Under the pieces are notes generated by a model that was given only the letters and a program-made list of their open reading frames with translations, did no database searches and had not been told where the DNA came from. A program made the position numbers and the translations under genes. Shown piece after piece: positions 1 through 5,931 of a stretch of 12,529 nucleotides of DNA. This DNA comes from Elusimicrobia bacterium RIFOXYB2_FULL_48_7 (GTDB lineage Bacteria > Elusimicrobiota > Endomicrobiia > CG1-02-37-114 > XYA2-FULL-39-19). How positions within the stretch are numbered: position 1 is the first letter of the stretch; each line of letters begins with the position of its first letter. The stretch covers positions 1 through 12,529 of the forward strand of contig MGVM01000034.1 in NCBI GenBank assembly GCA_001800495.1, read 5' to 3'.

Positions 1-864
1 CTGCTGGGTATCCTTGTAAAAAATGGCCGATCTGTACTGCGAGCCGACATCAGGCCCCTGTCTGTTGCGTGTCGTGGGGTCATGGATTTCCCAGAAAATA
101 TCCAATAACTCCCCGTAAGACACTTGTTCCGGGTCAAATTTCACCTGAATGGCTTCCGCGTGGCCGGTTTTACCGGTGCACACATCCCTGTAGGTAGGAT
201 TTACAATATGCCCGCCGGTATAACCGACGGTTGTTTTTATGATGCCTTTCACTTTTTTAAATTGCGCTTCAACGCCCCAGAAACATCCAGCCGCAAATAG
301 CGCTGTTTCTGTTTTAACAGGCGCGCCGGTTTCTTTTTTAAAATCCAAAGCAACGGAGTTTATGCAGTATCTTTGCCCTGTAGGTTGGGGCCCGTCATCA
401 AACACATGGCCCAGATGGCTGCTGCATTTGCCGCAAATAACCTCTGTTCTTTCTATTCCCAGGCTCCTGTCGGTTTGAGTCCTGACGCTTTCCGGAGAAA
501 CCGGCTCGTAAAAACTCGGCCAGCCGCAGCCGGCGTCGAATTTTGTTTTTGAAGTAAAAAGCGGGTTGCCGCAGGCCCCGCAAACATACACGCCTTTTTC
601 CTCGTTATAATAATATTTCCCTGAAAAAGGTTTTTCAGTCCCTTTTTCCCGTAAAACCCTGTAGGCCTCGGGAGACAGCCGTTTTTTATACTCTTTATCC
701 GGGATATCCATGTTATTTCCCTCCAAATTCGGCATGGCAATTGTCGCGCACTCCCCGCAGGTAGCAACAGAACCGGCGCGGTCCGGTTTTTTCAGCAAAG
801 AAAACGCCAGGAACACCGCCAGCACTGCCAGAAGGCCGAAAAGATACCGCTTATTTTCATTCAT
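1..864 (-). CDS. msrBA: MsrB-MsrA fusion methionine sulfoxide reductase, membrane-anchored, partial (C-terminus off the left edge)
   Basis: Reduces methionine R-sulfoxide (MsrB) and S-sulfoxide (MsrA) in oxidised proteins. 288 residues are visible without a frameshift. Residues about 8-24 are one hydrophobic helix with no clear cleavage site, so the enzyme is probably anchored and faces the periplasm. The MsrB domain (about 57-182) has the zinc pairs C95/C98 and C144/C147, a GCGWPSF motif at 112-118 (C113 is a possible resolving cysteine) and the catalytic RYCINS motif with C167. The MsrA domain starts near 186 with the catalytic GCFWG motif (C194); its remainder and the MsrA resolving cysteines lie outside the window. 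An extra CxxC (C36/C39) sits in the linker after the anchor; its role is unknown. The B-then-A order is one of the known fusion orders. The first ATG (864) has no good ribosome site, whereas an internal ATG at residue 52 has a strong one, so a shorter soluble form is possible. It is divergent from the gene at 936. Confidence 0.95.
   Translation of the reverse strand, partial: MNENKRYLFGLLAVLAVFLAFSLLKKPDRAGSVATCGECATIAMPNLEGNNMDIPDKEYKKRLSPEAYRVLREKGTEKPFSGKYYYNEEKGVYVCGACGNPLFTSKTKFDAGCGWPSFYEPVSPESVRTQTDRSLGIERTEVICGKCSSHLGHVFDDGPQPTGQRYCINSVALDFKKETGAPVKTETALFAAGCFWGVEAQFKKVKGIIKTTVGYTGGHIVNPTYRDVCTGKTGHAEAIQVKFDPEQVSYGELLDIFWEIHDPTTRNRQGPDVGSQYRSAIFYKDTQQ
709..724 (-). promoter_or_regulatory. 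Internal ribosome binding site and alternative start in msrBA
   Basis: On the minus strand GGAGGG (724-719) lies seven bases before an in-frame ATG (711-709, residue 52), directly ahead of the MsrB domain. Starting here removes the membrane helix and gives a soluble MsrB-MsrA enzyme. The match to the anti-SD is much better than anything before the upstream ATG at 864. The sequence cannot show which start, or whether both, is used. Confidence 0.5.
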
Positions 865-902
865 GTTATTTAGATGCCCGGGAACGGGAAAGGATTTAAT
901 TA

Positions 903-928
903 ATTTAGTATAATTTCACCGTTGGAGG
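903..928 (+). promoter_or_regulatory. Candidate -10 box and ribosome binding site for the gene at 936
   Basis: The divergent gap 865-935 contains TATAAT at 909-914 on the plus strand and a TATACT on the minus strand over 912-907, so the two -10 candidates overlap. No convincing -35 box stands 16-18 bases from either. GGAGG at 924-928, seven bases before ATG 936, is a clear ribosome binding site. Confidence 0.4.
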
Positions 929-935
929 ATACACA

Positions 936-1643
936 ATGAAAATAATCAAGGTATTCCTGGTTGTTCTAACCGTTCAGTTATCAATTAACGCAGGCGCAGT
1001 TTCCATGAGAAATACCGAAAGGCTTGTAAACGCCCGGAAAATAAGCACCATGCCAAAAAAAGTCCATGACGGTATAGTGGTGAAAAGCACCGACAACCTG
1101 CATTTTGCTTATGTCACCGGATCCGAGGCAGGCATGTACGTGATGCGAGATTTTGACCAGGATATGAGTTATAAATTCATTAAGCCGGATTCCCTTGTTT
1201 TCAGCCCAGACGGCAGGCACCTCGCCTATGTAGCGGGCGACTCGATTGAGGATTTATTCGTGGTGCTGGATGGCAGAAGAAAGAGTTCCAGGAGCATGCA
1301 AGAGGTGATATGCCTTGTTTTCAGCCCTGACAGCAAAAAGATCGCGTATGCCGGCAAGGTGTTTGACAAGTGGCAGGTGACATTTGCCGATTCGGTCGGA
1401 GTGCAGTTTGATGATATCAGGCCTGGTTCGTTATCCTTCGGCCCGGACAGCAGGCATATCAGTTACATAGCCAAGGATTTTAATAAATGGTACGTTGTGA
1501 TAGATGACAGCAAGGGCAGTGAATACAGCTATATACCTGACTGGACTAACCTGGTGTGGCTGTCGCCGGATACCGTCAGCTTCCTGCTTCTCGATGTCAG
1601 CTATGATGTATATATGATAAAGGAAACCTTAAGGAAGAAATAA
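936..1643 (+). CDS. Secreted PD40-type (WD40-like) beta-propeller repeat protein
   Basis: A 235-residue exported protein of unknown specific role. An N-terminal signal peptide (about 1-20, ending near the small residues NAGA) is followed by repeats with the TolB/PD40 pattern hydrophobic-xFSPDxxxhAYha. FSPD or FGPD occurs at residues 89, 129 and 168. Weaker copies near 49 (STDNLHFAY) and 208 (LSPDTVSF) keep the 39-40 residue period, giving about five blade-like units. That is fewer than the six or seven of a closed propeller, so the protein may dimerise or be an open fragment. The first two full repeats are also alike in DNA: the 15 bases at 1193 and 1313 are identical, exactly 120 bp apart, which suggests recent internal duplication. 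It has a strong ribosome site before ATG 936. Its stop overlaps the ribosome site of the lipocalin gene, so the two are probably co-transcribed. PD40 proteins often bind partners in the periplasm; no enzyme motif is visible. Confidence 0.8.
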   Translation: MKIIKVFLVVLTVQLSINAGAVSMRNTERLVNARKISTMPKKVHDGIVVKSTDNLHFAYVTGSEAGMYVMRDFDQDMSYKFIKPDSLVFSPDGRHLAYVAGDSIEDLFVVLDGRRKSSRSMQEVICLVFSPDSKKIAYAGKVFDKWQVTFADSVGVQFDDIRPGSLSFGPDSRHISYIAKDFNKWYVVIDDSKGSEYSYIPDWTNLVWLSPDTVSFLLLDVSYDVYMIKETLRKK

Positions 1644-1655
1644 GGAGATATTACT

Positions 1656-2180
1656 ATGAAAACTTGTTCAATGCTTGTTTTGCTGGTTTTAACGGCAACT
1701 TCGGGCTTGGGAGCGGAAGTGAAAACTGAACTGAAAACTGTCGATTATGTGGACCTGAACAGGTACCTTGGCACCTGGTACGAGATCGCCAAATACCCTG
1801 TAAGGTTTGAAAAAGGGCTCGTGGGAATAACCGCGACCTATTCATTAAGGAAAGACGGCAAGATCCTGGTTCTCAACGCCGGGAAAAAGGGCAGCATGAC
1901 AGGAAAGGACTCAAGGGCAAAGGGCAAGGCATGGGTGATTGACAAGAAGACAAATTCAAAGCTTAAGGTGCAGTTTTTCTGGCCTTTCAGCGGCAATTAC
2001 TGGATAATCGGCCTGGGTGCGGAATATGATTATGCGATTATAGGCGACCCGTCCCGGAAATACCTGTGGATCCTTTACCGGAAGCCAAAAATGGATGAGG
2101 CGCTTTACAGCGACCTTTTAAAACAGATCGAAGCGCACGGTTACGATCTGAGCAAAATAGAAAAAACCGTACAGGAATAA
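1656..2180 (+). CDS. blc: Bacterial lipocalin, Blc family, exported
   Basis: A 174-residue lipocalin, an eight-stranded barrel that binds fatty acids or lysophospholipids in the envelope. The family hallmark GxW is present as GTWYE at residues 39-43 (W41), followed by a stretch matching the Blc pattern EIA-x5-RFEKGL. The second conserved block near the C-terminus is KYLWILYRKP. Unlike E. coli Blc, which is an outer-membrane lipoprotein, this signal peptide (about 1-20) ends in GLGA with no lipobox cysteine; the only early cysteine is C4. The protein should therefore be cleaved by signal peptidase I and be soluble in the periplasm. Its ribosome site AAGGAGA (1642-1648) overlaps the stop of the preceding gene with seven bases to the ATG. 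Two bases separate it from the next gene, so the three genes 936-3010 look like one operon. The family call is secure; the ligand is unknown. Confidence 0.92.
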   Translation: MKTCSMLVLLVLTATSGLGAEVKTELKTVDYVDLNRYLGTWYEIAKYPVRFEKGLVGITATYSLRKDGKILVLNAGKKGSMTGKDSRAKGKAWVIDKKTNSKLKVQFFWPFSGNYWIIGLGAEYDYAIIGDPSRKYLWILYRKPKMDEALYSDLLKQIEAHGYDLSKIEKTVQE

Positions 2181-2182
2181 AC

Positions 2183-3010
2183 TTGGATACTCGCGAAACC
2201 TACAGCATAATCCTGGCGAAACAGGACGGCTTGCAGGACCGCACTCGGATCATGCAGGTGTTCAGGGAATATACCCGCATCAACCCGGATATCAGCGAGG
2301 TCGCGGCAAAACACAGCGCGGGGTTCATAGCGGAAAAAATAAGCAGGGAGGAAGTCTTTGCCGTGGGAAAGATCTGCATGAATAACAATGTTGAAATATT
2401 CATTGTGACGGACGCTTCCACCGCGGTTTTGCCCAAGGCCGATAACTGCAGGTATATAAGCTGCCTGAGCGAGGAGTTCGGTTACAGTCTGGATGGAACG
2501 GCAAAAAATATTATTGAGTGGAGCGATGTGGCGGTTGTTTGCGCGGGAATAATCGAAGAGGAAAAAGTGACAACCACGAAACACAAGGAAGGGCCGTCCG
2601 CCGCGCAAAAGCTTGGCAGTATGGCTATCACCATGACAACCGGCCTGCCTATTCCTCTCGGCAGGGCCAAGGAAGTAACTAAAAAGGTGATGGAAACCAT
2701 AGTTACGAATTACCTGGAATTGATTATTTACCCGCCGGCGCCGGGCCAGACGCCCCTGCGCTTGAAAATGAATCAGGACAATATTGATTATTCCTACCTG
2801 GCTGCGCGAAGGGAGTATTCGAGCCCGGGGAATTTCCGGTTGGTGCTTGAAGATATTGATAAATACGCGGTAAAAGCGCTAAGGAACCATGTTTTTTATT
2901 CAATTATAAAAAAAGAGCCTGCGTCACTTTCAAGGTATGAGGATTACAGGTACCTTGAAAAAGAACTCCGCTGGCTGATGACCCTGCGCCAGATGAAAAA
3001 CAAGGAGTAG
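2183..3010 (+). CDS. Unrecognised 275-residue protein with a possible bL12 C-terminal-like domain
   Basis: No family is recognised with confidence. The chosen start is TTG 2183, which has AGGAA seven bases upstream and directly follows the lipocalin stop; the first ATG would come 23 residues later and cut the first strand. Residues about 5-75 have the order strand, helix, helix, strand and the phrase ISREEVFAVGKICMNNNVEIFI. This resembles the end of the ribosomal bL12 C-terminal domain (SREEAEALKKxLEEAGAxVEI) and of small bL12-like domains found in other bacterial proteins. The middle (about 145-180) is a glycine/threonine-rich, mildly hydrophobic segment followed by YPPAPGQ. The end is charged and probably helical. 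There is no signal peptide, so it is likely cytoplasmic although its two upstream neighbours are exported. The fold assignment is inference from pattern only. Confidence 0.6.
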   Translation: MDTRETYSIILAKQDGLQDRTRIMQVFREYTRINPDISEVAAKHSAGFIAEKISREEVFAVGKICMNNNVEIFIVTDASTAVLPKADNCRYISCLSEEFGYSLDGTAKNIIEWSDVAVVCAGIIEEEKVTTTKHKEGPSAAQKLGSMAITMTTGLPIPLGRAKEVTKKVMETIVTNYLELIIYPPAPGQTPLRLKMNQDNIDYSYLAARREYSSPGNFRLVLEDIDKYAVKALRNHVFYSIIKKEPASLSRYEDYRYLEKELRWLMTLRQMKNKE

Positions 3011-3024
3011 CCTCAACAGGTGTC

Positions 3025-3049
3025 ATCCCCGAAATTTGTTATCGGGGGT
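3025..3049. repeat. REP-like palindrome (ATCCCCGA / TCGGGGGT)
   Basis: An 8-bp stem with one G-T pair closes a nine-base loop (3033-3041) in the gap between the stop at 3010 and the lipoprotein gene. The flanks read GTCATCCCCG and GGGGTCCA, the pattern of dispersed intergenic repeats in many bacterial genomes. Only one copy is in this window. It has no T-run behind it, so it is a poor intrinsic terminator, though it could protect or end the upstream transcript. Confidence 0.5.
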
Positions 3050-3098
3050 CCATTATTTGATTTCTGAATTATGTTGGATGACTAAAAGGGGGGATAAA

Positions 3099-3725
3099 AT
3101 GAAGAAAGTGTTTTACTTTGTTGTTGTATTGTTATTGGCGGGATGTGTAACCGTTGTGCCAAAAATTGAATTAGTCAGCAGCCCTAATGGAAAACAGGAA
3201 TATAAAAGCGTTGTGGTTTACCCGTTCATTTCTACGATAGATAATTCACAACAGATAAGATTAGCATCTTCTGCTTTTGGTACCGTAGAAACGACAAAAG
3301 TAAAAGTAGCGGAAAAAACCCTGACTATAATGCCACCAATGCAGTCAGTGTTTAATATAACAACTGAGAGTAAAACTTTCAATAACTTCTTAACAACCGC
3401 CTTGATGAAACTTGGTTTTTCATTAAGAGAGGGTTTGTTAGAAATACTTGAAACAAACGAAGGTGAAAGCACTAAATATTCCATCAGTTTGGATGTTTTG
3501 AAAGAATTGCATGATAAGTACGGCGTAGAAGGAATTATCATCGGAGATATTATCTTTGGCCGCGATAAAGACGGCAAAATATCCGTAAAATTTGTTCAAG
3601 CGCGATTAATGGACATTGAAACCCTGATATTGACTCGGACGGTTACATATTCTTATGAAGATGGTGAAAGTATTAATATTGTAGCTCAGAAAATAGCCGA
3701 AGAGATTAACGCCAGTAACAAATAA
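3099..3725 (+). CDS. Outer-envelope lipoprotein, CsgG/LpoB-like
   Basis: A 208-residue lipoprotein. The start is ATG 3099, because AGGGGGG lies just upstream and the product then opens with a classic lipoprotein signal: KK, a hydrophobic run, and the lipobox LAGC with C16 as the lipidated residue. An in-frame TTG at 3036 would place 21 irrelevant residues ahead of the signal. After the signal the layout is a strand (YKSVVVYPF), a long variable stretch, a helix (FNNFLTTALMKLGF), a helix around DVLKELHDKYGVEG, a strand (IIIGDI), then KFVQARLMDIETLIL and a final helix. The alternation 'new residue variant of KYGVEGIIIGDI ... ARLMDIETGxI' is typical of the CsgG, LpoB and FlgO-like lipoprotein group; the precise member cannot be named. 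Sampled codons are far more AT-rich than in neighbouring genes (35% GC in the line 3241-3300), which suggests a different history. The role is unknown. Confidence 0.75.
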   Translation: MKKVFYFVVVLLLAGCVTVVPKIELVSSPNGKQEYKSVVVYPFISTIDNSQQIRLASSAFGTVETTKVKVAEKTLTIMPPMQSVFNITTESKTFNNFLTTALMKLGFSLREGLLEILETNEGESTKYSISLDVLKELHDKYGVEGIIIGDIIFGRDKDGKISVKFVQARLMDIETLILTRTVTYSYEDGESINIVAQKIAEEINASNK

Positions 3726-3764
3726 ATCTAACCCTACTTAAGATGTAGCCGCAGAGGCCGCCAA

Positions 3765-4136
3765 ATGCCAGATTTCATGTTTGATTCTGAAATTTTCGGT
3801 GAAATAGTCAATAAGAATCTCGACGATATTACAAAAAGCGTTGACAAAAACAAGTATTTTGTCACGCAGGCCCAGTATGATACCGTGAAAAACACGGAAT
3901 ATTCTGGGTTATTCGCTGTACTGGAACGGGTGCCGGAGGAATCTTACGGGCATATTTTGTCCCTTCTGGATGACAAGGAAAAGAAACCGGCGAACGCGCA
4001 AGACGCCCTGATCATCGAGGCCTGCATAAACAATAAATACACATTTGTCACGGGAAACACCGTCTTCGGAGAAATTGCCTGGAAATACGGTGCCAGGGTA
4101 AATAATCTGTACGAATTCCTGAAAGCAGTTAAATAG
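3765..4136 (+). CDS. PIN-like domain protein, possible ribonuclease, no antitoxin beside it
   Basis: A 123-residue protein with the overall pattern of a PIN/VapC-type domain. A first acidic residue follows the first strand (FMFDS, D7). A second is found in VTQAQYDTVKNT (D39, where most VapC proteins have Glu). The strongest block is ANAQDALIIEACINNKYTFVTGN, with D80 and the TGN turn at 96-98. The C-terminal helix ends the domain as usual. PIN domains are Mg/Mn-dependent nucleases, often toxins. Here no small antitoxin gene is adjacent: the upstream gene is a lipoprotein and the downstream gene encodes a zinc-module protein. A housekeeping or stand-alone PIN protein is therefore as likely as a toxin. 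The start ATG 3765 has only a weak AGAGG upstream. Eighteen bases separate its stop from the next start, so it is probably in the operon that ends with the PHP-kinase fusion. Confidence in the fold is moderate; activity is untested. Confidence 0.65.
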   Translation: MPDFMFDSEIFGEIVNKNLDDITKSVDKNKYFVTQAQYDTVKNTEYSGLFAVLERVPEESYGHILSLLDDKEKKPANAQDALIIEACINNKYTFVTGNTVFGEIAWKYGARVNNLYEFLKAVK

Positions 4137-4154
4137 TCAAAGGGAGGAGGGAAA

Positions 4155-4403
4155 ATGGTTAAAGCAAAAAAAGTTGTACACGGGCACAAATGCCCTACAT
4201 GTTTGAAAAAGACGGGGGGAAAGGGGCATCTCTGCCTGCCTGTAAATGACAAGGACGAAAAGTGCGACTGGTGCGGGGCTCTTATTCCCAATGAAAGGCA
4301 CCTGTGCAACAGCAAGGTGAAAAAACTTATGTATATCTGCAACAGTTGCGGCAGGGGCGCGATAAGCGCGGATTACCTCTGCAAGCCGGTAAAAATAAAG
4401 TAG
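4155..4403 (+). CDS. Small protein of three repeated CxxC-X10-C metal-binding modules
   Basis: An 82-residue basic protein with nine cysteines in three modules of identical spacing: C13-C16-C27, C37-C40-C51 and C62-C65-C76, each CxxC-X10-C. The residue two before the last cysteine is His in the first two modules (H25, H49) and Tyr in the third (Y74), giving KGHLC, ERHLC and ADYLC. The first two modules thus offer C-C-H-C ligands, as in a zinc knuckle or zinc ribbon. The third has only three cysteines plus Tyr and may bind weakly, or only support the fold. Modules 2 and 3 carry CG after the second cysteine, the usual knuckle glycine. No named family is recognised. The ribosome site (GGGAGGAGGG at 4142-4151) is the strongest in the window, hinting at high expression. 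It lies between the PIN-like gene and the PHP-kinase gene. Nucleic-acid or protein binding is plausible but unproven. Confidence 0.75.
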   Translation: MVKAKKVVHGHKCPTCLKKTGGKGHLCLPVNDKDEKCDWCGALIPNERHLCNSKVKKLMYICNSCGRGAISADYLCKPVKIK

Positions 4404-4419
4404 ATTAGGGAGCGAAACT

Positions 4420-5931
4420 TTGCTTTTAGAAATGCACTGCCACACAACGGCTCATTCAGCGTGCAGCGTGGTCGACCCTGTAACGATGATCAGGCAGATC
4501 GTGAAAATGCACTTGCAGGGCGCGATTCTCACCGAGCACAGGTATTTATGGAGCCGGCAAGAGATAAGCGAGCTCCGGGCGAAGGCCGAGGTTTCCAACA
4601 ATTTCCTGATTCTTTCCGCACAGGAAGTGGAAACGGATATCGGGCACGTGCTGGTTTACGGCGGCACAAAAAGCGTGGAGGATATCATACCGCTAAAAGA
4701 ACTGCGTAAAATGTTCCCGGAAGCCGCGCTTGTCTGGGCGCACCCGTTCCGCCACGGGAAAACACCCTCAAAGGATGACTTGCTCAATCCCCTGCTGGAC
4801 GGTCTGGAGATATTCTCCATGAACCAGAACCTGAACGAGAATTACCTGGGCCTGAGGCAGTGGCACAGGTATAAGTTCACCGCTATCAGCGGGAGCGACG
4901 CGCATGAAAAGGCGAAAGCCGGTGTTTTCCCGTCGCAGTTCGACCACCCCGTGGAAACAATTGAAGATGTCGCGGAGGAAATAAAACATGCCAGGTGCCG
5001 GCCGTTTTTCAAGGAAATCCCGAAATCAGGGGCCAACACGACCGTTACCGAAGTGACCATCGGCACAAAAGGGGCGGATGAATGGCGCAACCGGATGATC
5101 ATCAGGAGCGTAACCGGCGCCAAAGAGTGGGAGAAAACAAAAAAATCCGTTGAACTTATAAAAACCCTCTACAACAACGGTTTCAAGGATTCGGTTTTCA
5201 GGGTCCCTAAAATAATTGAGGAAAACGACAGGGAAAAGCTCATCATCGAGGAAGGCCAGCGCGGGAAATCTTTGTATGACGTGCTCTTAAGCGTTTCCCC
5301 GGCAGCCGGCATGAAATTCTTCGGGTTAACCGCGCGCTGGCTGGCGAAACTTCACGGTTTGAAACTTGAAACAGGGAACCCGGAAGCCACTGCCGCCTCC
5401 GAAACAAGAAGGTTTGATAATTACAGGAAGCATTTCAAGGAAACAAAGAGCCCCTACCTGAAGGAAATTACCGCGCTGACAGGTTTTGTTGAAAACCGGG
5501 AAACAGAATATTTTAAAACCTCAAAGGAATCGTTTATTGCTAACCATGGGGACTACCACCCCAAGAATATAATTGTCGGTCAGGATAAAACCCTCGACCA
5601 GGAAACCGCGTATATTTCCGTCATAGATTTCGGCAGTTCGATGATATTTTTGCCGGCGTTTGACGTTGGTTATTTCCTTTCCCAGTTTGAAAACCAGTTT
5701 TCCGGGTGCCCTGAGGTTCTTAAAAATTACAAGGAAACCGATTTTATCCGCGCGTACATGGAAGAAGCGGGCGAGCGGCCCGGAAAGTTTGAAGAACAGG
5801 TTAAGTTTTTCAGGATAAGGGCGAACTTGAGCATAGCTTCGTTCCTGGTAGGTGTAGGCAAGGGTGAAAGCGCGGAAATAGAGCGGATAATCAGGAAATC
5901 GCTGGAATTAATGAAAGAATTGGAAGATTAA
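4420..5931 (+). CDS. PHP phosphoesterase - APH-type phosphotransferase fusion protein
   Basis: A 503-residue two-domain cytoplasmic protein. Residues about 1-200 are a PHP metal-dependent phosphoesterase domain. Its ligand motifs are all present: HCH (6-8), TEH (38-40), E69, GH (75-76), AHP with H108, and SDAH (159-162), followed by a short PHP-associated segment (FDHPVETIEDVAEEIK). Residues about 220-503 look like an aminoglycoside/choline-kinase-type (APH) domain. It has an N-lobe, the Brenner-type loop HGDYHPKN (376-383; D378 catalytic, N383) and IDFG with the metal-binding D403, then the helical C-lobe. The start is TTG 4420: GGGAG lies seven bases upstream and the residues LLEMH complete the first PHP strand, so the ATG at residue 5 is less likely. 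The two halves have opposite chemistries, phosphate removal and phosphate transfer. The substrate is unknown; sugar, amino alcohol or nucleotide are all possible. The stop overlaps that of the convergent transporter gene. Confidence 0.85.
   Translation: MLLEMHCHTTAHSACSVVDPVTMIRQIVKMHLQGAILTEHRYLWSRQEISELRAKAEVSNNFLILSAQEVETDIGHVLVYGGTKSVEDIIPLKELRKMFPEAALVWAHPFRHGKTPSKDDLLNPLLDGLEIFSMNQNLNENYLGLRQWHRYKFTAISGSDAHEKAKAGVFPSQFDHPVETIEDVAEEIKHARCRPFFKEIPKSGANTTVTEVTIGTKGADEWRNRMIIRSVTGAKEWEKTKKSVELIKTLYNNGFKDSVFRVPKIIEENDREKLIIEEGQRGKSLYDVLLSVSPAAGMKFFGLTARWLAKLHGLKLETGNPEATAASETRRFDNYRKHFKETKSPYLKEITALTGFVENRETEYFKTSKESFIANHGDYHPKNIIVGQDKTLDQETAYISVIDFGSSMIFLPAFDVGYFLSQFENQFSGCPEVLKNYKETDFIRAYMEEAGERPGKFEEQVKFFRIRANLSIASFLVGVGKGESAEIERIIRKSLELMKELED

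Noticed and set aside
453..767. Other minus-strand frame across the msrBA region
   Set aside because: Its frame differs from the continuous MsrB-MsrA translation that contains every catalytic motif; it is a shadow, not a sign of frameshift.
3036..3098. Upstream in-frame TTG start for the lipoprotein gene
   Set aside because: It has no ribosome site, runs through the REP-like palindrome and would place residues before the lipobox signal peptide; ATG 3099 has AGGGGGG upstream.
3765..4403. Toxin-antitoxin pair of the PIN-like gene and the zinc-module gene
   Set aside because: Antitoxins are usually upstream and DNA-binding; the zinc protein is downstream and has no known antitoxin pattern, so only a looser association is proposed.
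3944..4445. Minus-strand open frames over the PIN-like and zinc-module genes
   Set aside because: They have no family pattern or ribosome site, and the plus-strand frames show clear motifs and strong spacing; these are shadows.
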